Below, in pieces: positions 25,774 through 36,884 of a DNA stretch of 64,000 nucleotides. The notes under the pieces are model-generated. The model did no database searches and was not told where the DNA came from. It worked only from the letters and a program-made list of their open reading frames with translations. Position 1 is the stretch's first letter, and each line of letters opens with the position of its first letter. This stretch comes from Polytrichum commune (lineage: Eukaryota > Streptophyta > Polytrichopsida > Polytrichales > Polytrichaceae): the NCBI GenBank assembly GCA_950295325.1, contig OX485803.1:36905554-36969553 (forward strand), in the 5' to 3' direction. A program made the position numbers and the translations under genes.

Positions 25774-25799
25774 CAAAAAAGCATGTACTTGGCATAGTG
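25774..25799 (-). repeat. CACTA right terminal inverted repeat
   Basis: It ends TTGGCATAGTG, the exact mirror of the left 11 bp, and is followed by the AAG duplication at 25800-25802. Confidence 0.93.
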
Positions 25800-26671
25800 A
25801 AGGACCAATATGATTGCCATACATAGAAGGCACTAGATTGTTCAATTAGAGTTCCTAAAAGCTTGACAAGTTCACACAAGGACGATGAATATTTCAATTA
25901 AGGTAAGTGACCATAAGAATCAAGTTCCATGAGAGGGGGTGGCAAGCATTTTTGTATGCCTACAAATGCTCCCTCCTATTGCCAAAGGACATTAATGTGT
26001 GTACCAAACTAACTTTATCGAAAAGCACCAATATGATTGTTGTAGATAGAAGGCATTGGATTGCATAATCAAAGCTCCTAAAAGCTTGACAAGTTCACAC
26101 AAGGACGGTGAATATTTCAACTAAGGTAAGTGGACATAAGAGTCACGTTCCATGGGCGAGGGTGTGTAAAACATAATAATTAGTTGGTTTAAATTTCTTT
26201 TAAGCCAAATAGGATTTAAATGTGAAAATGACTTATTGAGAACACAAACACTTAAAAATAATAGGTATGAATACACAAAGAACTTGAGATATCAAAAACC
26301 AGATTGTGCGAGACAATAGCATGATTGTAAATGGCACCAGCAGCGAAGAACATGTCTCTCATGAAAATTATAAGTAGGTGTGGGAAGTTACCCGAGGGCT
26401 ACGAAGAGAAAAAAAAAACTCTTTTTTTAGTCTGGAGAGAGAGAGGAAGAAGTATACATGCTATTGTCTGGACAATTGAATTGAGTTATGAATGATTTAT
26501 AACTTAAGGCTATTGCCTGGTGATAATCAAAGAAGAATACTCCAGGGGTTTGGTACTAGAGTGCAAGTGTTTTACTCTAATTTTACTATTATCTATGGTG
26601 TTTTCTGCAAGCCACTTTCCATTTTGGCTATAGTCTTACCGTATGTTGAGATTTTGCATTATGGTACTCAT
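25800..26671. repeat. Host repeat segment, copy 1 (middle part)
   Basis: It begins with the right AAG duplication and resumes the 215-bp repeat exactly where the left side stopped. At about 26,148 it carries the uninterrupted site TTCCATGGGCGAGGGTGTG, the empty site of element B. It continues into a unique block (TAATTAGTTGGTTTAAATTT... TATGGTACTCAT) that is repeated at 62,848-63,290. Bases 26668-26671 (TCAT) are the left target duplication of element A. Confidence 0.9.
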
Positions 26672-26699
26672 AACACTATATTCGTTAAATTGAGACTTT
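26672..26699 (+). repeat. Element A terminal inverted repeat, gene 1 side
   Basis: It matches 44314-44341 in mirror for 28 bases with no mismatch seen. Beyond that the two sides differ; the gene 1 side matches the gene 1 side of element B. Confidence 0.92.
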
Positions 26700-26814
26700 T
26701 TGGGCATTTTGAGACATTCACAGAAATAAGAACAAGGATAAATGGAACACATATTGGAGAAAGTTGTAAGATGCGAACACTTTGAAGCGGGTGTTTAGAA
26801 CAAGAACCCCGTTA

Positions 26815-27050
26815 ATAACTCAATATTTGGGATTGTTTAGGGTGGGCAATCCAAACCTTAGGCCAAGTTGAAGGGGAAATCTTAAAACATTCATATTATC
26901 GCACAAAAACTTGTATGAATATGGTTTAGGTAGGGCAATCCAAACCATAGATCATATTGAAGGGGAAATATGTGAACCAATATAATATAACATACAAAAT
27001 ATTCCAAACTCATATTTGTGATGGTTTAGGTAGGGCAATCCAAACCTTAG
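26815..27050. repeat. Degenerate palindrome remnants near the element A left end
   Basis: Three copies of GTTTAGGTAGGGCAATCCAA or a variant (about 26,837, 26,927 and 27,024) keep the GTTT...AAAC outer arms of the element A palindrome but have lost the CpG-rich core. Each sits in a ~90-bp unit with AAGGGGAAAT. Confidence 0.6.
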
Positions 27051-27212
27051 ACCATATGGAAGGGGAAATCATGTGACACTTATATTATTGCAAAAAAAAA
27101 ACATACAAAGTGTGGCATGTAAAATGCATAGCATGCTAACACAACACATCCATTGGATAGTGCGACCCAAAATGTTCTTGCCTATGGCCCAAAACCCTAC
27201 GCCTACTATGGC

Positions 27213-28030
27213 CTATCTAGCCTCGGAGACTACCTCTTTTTCTTTTGCTTCATTTTCTTTTGCTTTTTTTTCTTTTGCCTCTTTTTCTTTTGCCTCTTTT
27301 TCTTTTGCTGCGGCTTCTTTTGCTCGCATTGCTTCAACATTCCTGAAAATCTCCGCCCCGCGACTATAGCCATTCTTGGGGTGACCGCCATCAATAACAC
27401 ATTTTGGATTCCGTCGGCCGCCCGAATTATACGACGAAGAATTCGAATACGATGAAGTGGACTGTCTTGCATTTCTGGTCATGGAGTAGAAACGCTCCAA
27501 CTCGACGGACGCACTAGCCCGCATAGGTCTACGGGTGGGAGCAACCTGCAACGCGTGAATGCAAGAACACACGTGTTAGTTTAGGGAGGAAGACCCAAAC
27601 GTGTCACACGTTCATTTTTTAAGTGCCGGATGATTGTAATGCGCGGTTAACCATGTTTTGGGGGGGGGGGGTTCACCTTGTCACCGGGGGCGTTCCCGTC
27701 GGAGTCGGCGAGGAGGGGCAATGCGTCCCGCAAAGGAATAGGAAGGGTGCCACTCTTCGTAGGCCGAGCGTCCATCCGCAGCCGCCGTTGAGGTGTACTA
27801 CTGCCGCCGGGCCGAGAGGGGGACGTCCGGACGCATTTGCGATTTATGCCCTTGAGCGGCGACGGGGACGGAGATCGCCGGAAGATTTGCTTGGGTGGGG
27901 GGCTATCGACGACGCCGGCGTCAAGAGGCTCCTTGGAGTAGTCGATGGTGGACGCGGCATCGTAGACGGTCTCGTAGAAGAAGCTCCCCAAGTTTGATTC
28001 GCTAACGATCTCAATCGAGGGCTCCAAACG
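27213..28030 (-). CDS. Two downstream coding exons of element A (exons 5-6 or a separate gene 3)
   Basis: Exon 28030-27677 (118 codons) joins exon 27545-27213 (110 codons plus stop) in phase 0. The first is Ser/Pro-rich with VVDSPPP and SPSPSPL motifs shared with element B. The second has the conserved block GYSRGAEIFRNVEAMRAKEA followed by a Lys/Glu/Ala repeat tail written by TTTTCTTTTGCC units. The function is unknown. Because gene 1 exon 4 ends in a stop conserved in both elements, these exons are either an alternative 3' end (exon 3 spliced past exon 4 keeps phase 0) or a separate small gene whose start I cannot see. Confidence 0.6.
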
Positions 28031-29408
28031 CTGGCGCAAAAAAGGAAACAAAACAAAACCCAAGGGGAGGGGGGGAGGGGGGAGCATGTGAAAATCGATA
28101 TACATTTGAGGCATAATATATCACACACAATGGCACACCATGTAGTATCTCAAATGAGTTTATTATATTTTGCGTGAGCGTACAACTCTCTGTACATATA
28201 GTCCTTCGGATCCATGTATCTTTCGCCTATCGGATTACAACTAAGGAACCGGGGCACGGGTAGTCCGCTCCCCACGAGCGTTTGAATGTACTTAAGTAGG
28301 TCTAACAAAAAGCGGTCTCGGACCTTCTCGACCGTCCACGTGGGGCAAACGATGAAGTTGGAGGTCGGGTTCAAAATGTTTTTGGAAGCGCTGTCGTCCA
28401 CCATCAACGTGTTGTCACGGGTGGGGCGAACGTCGTAGGGACAGCCGACCATGGTCGGACGCTGGTCCCATACAACTGGCTTCAAGACCTTAAGAAATTG
28501 GTTTACGGCGGGGTTGTTGGGCTTCTTCACAACCCTGCCCTCGGGGGTGTACAATGTTTTACAAGAATCCTGTCCTAAGACCAAGCACAGGGGTTGGAGT
28601 CCCTTGAAGATGAACTCCACGACGGCCTGGGTATTCTCGGACTTCATGGAGCTCCAAATGATCACCCACCATTTGGATAGGGCGACCTGTAGGAAGCGCC
28701 GAAGCCACGGGCGGAGGTACACTAGCTTGCTTTTGATGTACGCGGGGGGTCCATCGTAGTTGGCGTCCTCGGGCTTGCAGAAAGGCACCGTTGGGACCCT
28801 CGGACAATGCACGCACTGGACAAGGACCCCGTTGAGGTCTAGCACCAGGAACCGGGTCTTGGGAGGCGAAGGTGGCGAGGGCAAAATCGGGGGGACCACC
28901 GCGCTGTCCTCCACACTCCTCGGAGAGGATCGGTGGGGAGCCGCGACGCTATGCTCCGAACCCTGCGGCGACAAGCGAGAGAAGGCGACGAGGACTATGT
29001 TATGCTATGTCCATCTCAAGCAGAACGGAAATTTTGTGCAAACACAAGAAGAATTGGACCATTGGTGGCAACAAAAACATACAAGGGAACAACATACATT
29101 GGGACACGGATGCAAACATATGGGCGCCAAAAATAATAATTTTATTTTTACAAATCTCTATGTACAATTTGATTCGGGGGGGGGGGGGCGCGGTGAACGA
29201 GGGCATTTACACTATCCTAATTCTACATCTACAAAATTGGTTGCGCGCCGCCAAGGTCGAGCGTAGTCGAATGCAGGTCAGACGAAGGGGATCGCGGGGG
29301 GGCACGTTGGGGGGAGGGGGAGCAAGTGTAGACCAGGGGGGGCAGGGGGTGTGCATTTCCTCCTAGCAAGGGGGACACGACCACGCCAACAAGACAGTGA
29401 CCCAGGAA

Positions 29409-29430
29409 GTTTGGGTCGGTCGACCCAAAC
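29409..29430. repeat. Element A palindrome in gene 1 intron 3
   Basis: One 22-bp palindrome lies just downstream of the exon 3 donor. Two more occur inside coding exon 3, at 29731-29752 (imperfect) and 29800-29821. Element B has its own palindrome at the equivalent intron and exon places. Confidence 0.9.
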
Positions 29431-31013
29431 TGGGAGGGCTCAGTGTATTACCTCGCCCTGGTCATGTCTCGACGATATGGAAGCCTCCACCGTCCCCGCT
29501 GCCCCGCCTCTCTCGCCACCGCCTTCTCCGACGACGTCAGGAACCTTCTCCTGCAAACGATCGGCATCAGGCCCTTGTCCTAAACCAATCTCCGCATGTG
29601 CATCATGCATGGGTTCATCGATTTGGTTAGGAGTAGAGGTATCACCAGGCCCTTGCAGACCTTCAACATCTAGCATGGCCGTGTCTAGTTGACACCCATG
29701 TTGGTCAAGGGAGGACTGCGCTGCAACGGGGTTTGGGTCGCCTGACCCAAACTGTCCTGCATCTGGAGAGGGCCCTTCGGACACTACAGTGGATGGTGGG
29801 TTTGGGTCGGTCGACCCAAACATCCTGGGGTCGTCCGATTGGTGGGGTGGTGCCATGACTATGGGGGGCCGAAGTGGTGGAGGGCCCAAAGGGGAGGAGG
29901 CTCCAGAGACGCGCCAGATGTTGGGGTCATCCACTTGCTGGACCGGCGCGTACGGAACTTGGTGGGGCCGCATCAAGTGCTGGAAGCTGAAAGACGATTG
30001 CGGCACAGGCTGCTGAGGGATGCTCTGCGGAGGGAAGCCGGGGGGCAAGTGCGGGAAGGAACTGGAGGGAGCCACCACCAAACCTTGCGCCCACATTCCT
30101 TGTATCACTTGTGATATCAAGTCGGCGTGGGACGGAGGTTGGGCCATCGCCCTTTGACGCTCCTGCTCCAACAGGAGAGCCCTCAGCTCTGCGACCTCGT
30201 TCCGCATTGAGGGTTCTTCCGCGGCAGCCTTCTGCAGGCGGACTCGCTGCTCCTCGTCCCTCCTCATCTTCTCGTTCGCCTCCTCCACAGTCAGGACCTT
30301 GGGCTTCACCCTAACCATGCCAGCGAACGCTGTCGGGGACGGGGGATCTGATCTTAGCCGTTTGGCGAGCTCAATGTCATCGTCGTCCTCGCTACTTATG
30401 GCAATGGTCTCCTCCACAGAGTAGTCGCCATACAACTTCTTCCCCTTTAACTTCCTCCTCTCCCTGAACGTCGCGGTGGCGTCCCTGGAGTACATGTCCC
30501 GTGCATCGTCCACAGTCAGGACGGGCACGAGCTTACTCTGCGGGGTTGCCGCCCACATCGCCTTCTTCCGTTGAGGGGCTTCGGATTGTTGCGTGAAGCC
30601 CGTTGCCCCTTCCTCGACGTCGCCTTCCTTCTCCGCCTCCTCGTGTTCCTCTTCTTCCTCCTCCTCCTCCTCAACCTCGCCACCTTCTGTGCGGGACGGA
30701 TTGCCCGGATGCAACCCGACTAGAGGTTCGGGAACTTGGGTCGTGGCCCTCATGGCCATTTCCTCCGGGTTGATGCGCCTCACCCTATTAAGAGGGTTTT
30801 CGCCACCCTGAACAACCTCGTCGACGTAGCTACCCGGGATCCAATCGAGGATGTCCATCTTCTTCGCCAGCAATTTCTGCACCCTGTAAAATGGCAGATC
30901 GCCATCCTCTATGTAGGAGTATATATTCAGCCCCGACATCTACACAATCCAAGTTATAGGGAAATTAGAATTTGTCGAGGCAATCACATAAACAAGACTA
31001 AGTACAATGTGTA

Positions 31014-31071
31014 GTTTGGGTCGATCGACCCAAACCTGCAAAGAGCCTAGTTTGGGTCGGTCGACCCAAAC
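31014..31071. repeat. Two element A palindromes in gene 1 intron 2
   Basis: Copies at 31014-31035 (perfect, centre AT) and 31050-31071 (centre GT) lie in a 160-bp intron. Confidence 0.93.
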
Positions 31072-32521
31072 TGCTTACGAGCTATAGAAAGTCACTTACC
31101 ATAGCAGCATAGACAGGTTTTGAGCCTCCGAAGACATTGAAGATGCAGTCCCCTCTCCTTGTCAGCGTCCTCATCATTCTCATGTAAAATTCCATCCGCA
31201 GCTCATCTGCAGGATAGTTCGCATATTTAGCCTCGTCGTAGAGGCACTTGTTCGCACCCAACCCTTCTGGAACTTGGAAGAGTTTGTCCATCCGGGATAT
31301 AGGGTGGTTTGGCACCTTCAGCAACTCCGCTTTGTACACGAAGTACAAACACAAGACGTTGACGAACTTGGTCTTCTTGTCCTTCAACGTCGTGTAAGCC
31401 CCCTCCGCCGGTGCGGCGATGTAGTGAGACTTGGGCACTGCATACTCCGGCTGCAGTTTTCGGACAAGCTCGTACACCTGCTCTGCCCTTCTATCCTCGA
31501 CTATCCAAAGCCAGATATCTACCTCCCTGAACTTAGGGCTTGCATAATCGACGAACTTAGTTAAGAAGGGGTCGTAGAAGAGGGTGCTTATCGTGCCCTC
31601 AAATGAGCTTCCAGGAATATTTCTAAAATCAATCATCCCAAAAGGAAAGCGGTCCCTTGCTTTCGTCCTTATCGCCATTCTGGCGTCTTGACTTGGCCAG
31701 CCCTGAATTTTCAAAGGCTCGAAGGTGACAAGGTTGAAGTAAGCGTCCCCTTCAAACTGGACAATCTTCTTCTCCTTGATGAAGTTCGAGAACGCACACG
31801 CTGTGTGATCCGGAAGCGCCCGGTTCTTCCCACCCTTCACCATCTTGGCCCGCAAGAAGTCGTCCCCCGCTTCCCTTATTAGAGCCACCATGGAGGCACT
31901 GGTGAACTTATATTCATCTTTGAATGCTCTCCAGTTAGCCCCATGAACCTCGCCGTCCACGACAATATTCCTCTCTAGCACCAATTTATGCAGCTCCTGC
32001 ACGATAGTCGTCTTCTTTTTCCTGTTCTCCGTCCATTCCTTCATGGTGTAGCATGAAGGAACGAAGGATTTGGGCTTTACGAAGACAATCTTCGGGTGCA
32101 CCCAACACCTCTTGGCCGTGGGTGCCACGTGCAGAATGTGCGATGCCGCCTTCTCCACCTCCGTCTCTGACAGCCCTTGAAGAGTTCTAAAGAACTCTCT
32201 CACGAGAGGCTTCATCTGCTTGAAGCACGAGGTTTGGCTGAAGAAAATGCCAGTGTCGGGGTCGATCAAATCCCCCGTTTCGTGCTTTTCAAACACGGTT
32301 TTCCACTTCCTCCAAACTGAGTCCGATGCTGTAATCAAGTAAATCTCCCCCTTGAGGTCGCTGTATTTCTTCTGCTTGTGGCTCGAATTATCAATGGAGG
32401 AGAATTTGTTGATCATTTGGTATTTGAAATCCTACACGTGAACAAAACATAACATTTGAATGCGTGTTAGTTAAGTACATGTGATTTCCAAACCATATCA
32501 TGACCAACATCTACAACAAGA

Positions 32522-32641
32522 GTTTGGGTCGGTCGACCCAAACTGAAAAAAAACACAAGACTGCAACAGTTGTTTGGGTCGATCGACCCAAACTAAAAAA
32601 ACACAAGACTGCACCAGGAGTTTGGGTCGGTCGACCCAAAC
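32522..32641. repeat. Three element A palindromes in gene 1 intron 1
   Basis: Copies lie at 32522-32543, 32572-32593 and 32620-32641, separated by A-rich spacers with ACACAAGACTGCA. A further copy lies upstream of the coding start at 34003-34024. Confidence 0.93.
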
Positions 32642-34262
32642 AATACTCACCTCCCACTTGGGATTCTTGTCCTTCGCATTCTCCCTCTTCTTGGGAGGCC
32701 TACCATAGAACTCCCACACCTCCCGCGAGGCCATGATATTCCTTATCCAGGAAGTTTGGTAGGCCCTCTTCTTGTTTCCCATATTGAAGTACCGGGAGAT
32801 GTCGCTGAGCTTGGTCTCGTCGTCAAACCACACCACCAGTGCCTTTCAAACCTTCAGCTTTTCCTTCTGATTGTTGGGATCGTCCCACTCATTCATGAGT
32901 TGGATTTTCTTGGATGCCTCCACGCTGTGTTGGCCGTCTATCAGCCAAAAATCGCCCTTCTGAATTGTTGGCCACATTTCAGGTGTAGGCATTTTCTTGA
33001 GACCCTGTGGCATCACTACAATCGTTTGGCTGTCGTCTTTAAATTGCTCGCAAACGATCTGCGCGATTATCCAGTCAACGTAGGCGTCCTCCTTTGCCCG
33101 GACACACTTCTCCGGTGGCGCTAGATGGCACTGGCTGATGTTCACGTCGAACTTGAAATCCCTGCCCATGAAAAAACAGTGGGAGCATTTCGTCGTGAAA
33201 TTGTTCACGATTTTCTGCAGCTCCCCTGCATCCACCTCTTCGCCGGGCTTCGGCATGCGCAACTCCGGTGAGACTGGCTCGTCAGTCATCACAGATGACT
33301 CTCTCGCCCTCTTGGATGGAGTTGTTTGACGGCTCCCAGAAGGTGTAGGGGTCTCACTATTCGTAGGTGTTTGGGAGGGAGTGGTCCTACGAGAGTCAGC
33401 CGGTACTGGTAGCGGCATCCTCACCGATTGAGGTCTTGACAACCCTGCTCCTTCCTCTGTGGGAGCTTTCCGCCTCACAGGTTGCTGTGATTTGGTTTTG
33501 CTTTGCAGGCCCCTGTTCAGCACGGTTATTGCATGTTTTAGTTTTGTGAACCGGCTTGAGACCTTGGTATTCGATGTACTCCCATCGATAAATATTGTCT
33601 CCGGCTTGATAACTTCCGGTTCAACACAGGACTCTCTTGCATAGAGTGCGTCGAAAGGCTCGGAGAACTGGTGCATGAACATATGCGCGTTCTGCACAGC
33701 CGAGTTCTCGAGGATGACGTCGGTATAGTCTCCAAGAGACTGTACCGATGCGACCTCCCATCCCGTAAGAGTCGCCCAGGTGTGTTTCTCCACGGTTCCC
33801 ACCTTGACAACAAAAATCATTTTGTATGTTGAGGTTTTGACTACTTGAATAGACCAAGCGAGGACAAGCCCGTCCTTAGGGGAATAGGAGTCATCCTGCG
33901 GGGTTTCGTGCTCCTGCCACAACATGTCCGGCGCAGGCATGAACCACCTTTCGCCGGGTCTTTTCTTTGGAGCCATCTGTAAGAAAATAATGCGCAAAGT
34001 TAGTTTCGGTCGTTCGACCCAAACATCTACGACATGAATAGGTTTAGGTGGATTGTGTATTTATATATTTCAGCATCATTTGTAATGATAATAAGAATGT
34101 TGTGATTATTGGGTGGATTTGCATTTTATATTGTTTGTGACATGCAGGATTCCTTGATACTTTTCCTTGATACATTCCTTGATTATTATTTTGGGTTGAT
34201 GTGAATTTTATATTGATGCAAAAATCATGGATTTCTTTATGAGTTTATAATTAGAAGACTTA

Positions 34263-34437
34263 GTTTGGGTCGTTCGACCCAAACATGATGCTTTGTGTTA
34301 TATTTTGGTCGTTCGGCCCAAACATGATGCTTTGTTTTGTGTTTGGGTTGAGCGACCCAAGCAAGGGGCTGTGTTTGGGGCTATGTTTGGGTCGGTTGAC
34401 CCAAACAAGAGGCTGTGTTTGGGTCGTCTCCCCAAAC
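34263..34437. repeat. Palindrome array upstream of element A gene 1
   Basis: Five variants start at 34263, 34302, 34341, 34385 and 34417; the first three are spaced exactly 39 bp. Several have one or two mismatches in the core. The array sits in the presumed promoter or 5' leader of the minus-strand gene 1. Confidence 0.88.
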
Positions 34438-34689
34438 AATATTATTTTAATATATTTTTTAAACTTGGCATCTAGCATATACAATGCTTATGCATTGTGT
34501 ATGCTACAAAACCGTGAATATACAAACACATATTGGTTAAAATAAAACACAATACCTTTCAAAGATGTTGTGCAGACAATTTGGAGTAGAGCAGGTTGTT
34601 CTTCCAATAATTCTCAATATCAAACAAACTGTGAGAAAGTTCAATGAGAAACTTTCAAACAAGTATCAACTCTCTCAAATAGCTCTTGG

Positions 34690-34930
34690 ATCTCTCAACC
34701 AACTCCTGAATCTCACACAGAACTACTGAATCTCTCAAAAGACTTCGAAATGTCTAAACCAACTCCTGAATCTCACACACAACTACTAAACCTCTCAAAA
34801 GCCTTCGAAATGTCCAAACCAACTCCTGAATCTCACACACAACTACTAAACCTCTCAAAAGACTTCGAAATGTCTAAACCCACTCCTGAATCCCTCACAA
34901 AACTATTGAATCTCTCAAACGACTTCGAAA
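34690..34930 (+). repeat. 60-bp tandem repeat, about four copies
   Basis: The unit AACTCCTGAATCTCACACA...CTCTCAAAAGACTTCGAAAT repeats with a 60-bp period. Since 60 is divisible by 3 it opens a frame of 20-residue repeats at 34,750-35,121. I do not regard that as a gene, as it lacks splice context and has no counterpart in element B. Confidence 0.85.
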
Positions 34931-36113
34931 ACTCTCAAACAACTCTTGATACTCTTAAAGAACTCTTGAATTTCACAAGCACTCCTAAAACTTCCAGTAC
35001 AAACACCTGGACCTCCCAAACCGAAGCTTTATCTACTACCGAATGTTCTACTAACTTCCTTCAGCACTTTCCAATACTCTTCAACACTCTTTTGCTAACT
35101 TCCTTCACTCTCACGCTCTAAAACCTTCCTCCGTATGTTTCTGTTTCTTTCAAAACTCTTCCTAACTTCTAAGATTGCACAAGGGCTATTCTATTGAAGA
35201 GCAAAAGAAAGGAGGGAAAAGAAGATGCAGAAGAAAGCAATGAACACGGGAGAATGAAGGGTTAACCTACACCAAGCCTGATTCGCCGCGGCGCTTCAGG
35301 AGAGGCGGCGCTTCCAAGCGAGGCGCGGAGAGAGAGAGAGAGAGAAAGAAAGAAATGAGAAATGCGACGGTTGGGGTTTTGTTTACCTCGGGCATTGGCC
35401 CCCAACCGCATGAATAGGGTGCCCACAGGATTAGGGCACCCACGGAAACAGGGTTATAGGGAACCCTAAAACCTAAATCATAACGCTTGACTCTAAACCC
35501 TTAGCGGGCCTACCTCTTTAAGAGTACATAGGCTATTTGCCTCATAGCATAGGTTGCATTCTACAATATCAACTTTTTGTAAGTTGAAAACCTTTTGAGT
35601 TTGTAAGTTCCTCGCCAATTGCCTCAAAACTAAATTTTAGTAGGTTAAAATCCTTCATATCTTTTAATGTTGTAGGTTTTAAAATCAAAATTTGAGTACT
35701 AAGTGGGATCCTTCAAGTTGGCAGGAATCGAACCTGGCTCAGCCTTTCACCACGTTTGAAGGCCAAGGATTAACCAAGTCTTTTTTAAAGAGTTGATTAT
35801 AAGTTTTGAAAGCCTAGGTTGCTAAAATTCAAATGAGTTTAAGGGTGAAAGTTCTCACCATGTTCTCATTCAACCTCTACTCTTCCTGCAAGATATAGCC
35901 TAAAGATATGTACTTAGGCCAACTAATTTCCCAATTTGAAGAAGGATGAATGGCTAAAATCCTTTCTTTTAAAAAAAATTTAGGCAAAATTTCCTAAATG
36001 TTTTTATCACATAGGTTGATATCCTATGTTTTTAAATTGTCCATAGGCTCTTTGTCCTACACTTTCAAAATTTTATAGGCTAAGTCACTAATTTTGTAGG
36101 CTGCATTTGTTTT

Positions 36114-36372
36114 AATCGGTATATTCGTTAATTTGGGATTTTTTCGGCATTTTGAGAAAGTTACAAATATAAGAACATGGATAAAATCGCACGTACATTG
36201 GAGAATGTTGTAAGATGCAAATACTTTGAAGCGGGTGTTCATATCAAGAACGCAATTAAGATCTCATATGAAGATGGTTTAGGTAGGACGACCCAAACAT
36301 TACACTATGTTGTTGTGGTCCATATATTAATTTGAGAGAAGAGAAAATCTCAAATTAGCGAATTTTAGGGTT
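36114..36372. mobile_element. Nested MITE-like deletion derivative of an element A/B relative
   Basis: The left part (TATATTCGTTAATTTGGGAT ... TTTGAAGCGGGTGTTCAT) matches the element A left end at 26,678-26,810. The right part (GGTCCATATATTAATTTGAG ... AATCTCAAATTAGCGAAT) matches the element A right end at 44,288-44,335. So both termini are joined over about 260 bp with no genes. It holds one diverged palindrome (GTTTAGGTAGGACGACCCAA). The ends are degenerate, so exact borders and TSD are uncertain. Confidence 0.75.
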
Positions 36373-36884
36373 TAGGTTCTTTTGGACCCTGCTCTAAACC
36401 CTTATTAGTTTTTTCAAAAGAACTATGGAGTACCCTAAGGTGCTACATAAAATGTGTTATTCTACAAAACTAACCATTTATATAGCCAGCGCATTCTTAC
36501 AACAAAACTTTATGCTAAACTAATACTTATCCCCTACTTACATGACACCATACCCTAAATTTTCCAAAATCATTGAAGGCATTGGTTTCTCTTTTGTTTG
36601 AGCATGTTAGAAAATTTAAACCATATAATTGCGTTATATTTAACGATGTAACCATTCACATTTAGTCCTTACCAATGATGCCAACAATTCACACGATATT
36701 GAATGAAAAAAAAAAAGATTACCCACACCCCCCAACATGTGGAACAATTTAGAATAATTGAGTGTGGAGCCTAATAAATGAATACCTTCCCCAACTGCAT
36801 TTTGCAAGGGTTTTGAAATGCACGATCCTTATTTGAAAATGCGAACATGCTCAAGTTTTAAGTACATCCCTTAGATCGTGACTT

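Larger units (their letters stand above)
9276..25799. mobile_element. CACTA (En/Spm) DNA transposon, 16.5 kb, complete
   Basis: The element starts CACTATGCCAA and ends TTGGCATAGTG, an 11-bp perfect terminal inverted repeat; the next bases stay similar (CAGGCTTTTTT against CATGCTTTTTT in mirror). The 3-bp duplication AAG lies at 9273-9275 and 25800-25802, as expected for the superfamily. Several uninterrupted copies of the target repeat show the empty site. It encodes a TnpD-like transposase on the minus strand and a TnpA-like gene on the plus strand, divergently arranged. Introns and subterminal DNA are packed with short TAGTCAA / CTAGTTATAGTC motifs, probable binding sites of the TnpA-like protein by analogy with Spm. 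Confidence 0.96.
28150..33976 (-). pseudogene. Element A gene 1: ParB-like / methyltransferase-like / coiled-coil / FCP1-like HAD fusion, with a nonsense codon
   Basis: Exons are 33976-32651, 32431-31100, 30939-29452 and 28962-28150; every intron is phase 0, about 1,650 codons. Exon 1 has a ParB-like segment (GDFWLIDGQHSVEASKKIQL). Exon 2 ends in a methyltransferase-like GDCIFNVFGGSKPVYAAM. Exon 3 is disordered, with SUMO-interaction-like TIAISSEDDDDIEL and a coiled coil. Exon 4 is FCP1-like (FLVLDLNGVL, VIIWSSM, LMVDDSASKNILNPTSNF). The ATG directly follows an acceptor (TTACAG), so there is an upstream untranslated exon, as in element B. A TGA at 32848-32846 replaces the Trp seen at the same place in element B, just after the ParB-like motif; otherwise the frame stays open, so the lesion is young. 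Functions are inferred from motifs only. Confidence 0.8.

Noticed and set aside
27623-29692. Plus-strand frames over element A exons 3-5
   Set aside because: Shadows of the conserved minus-strand exons.
34750-35121. 123-aa frame with 20-residue repeats
   Set aside because: Produced by the 60-bp tandem repeat; absent from element B and without splice context.
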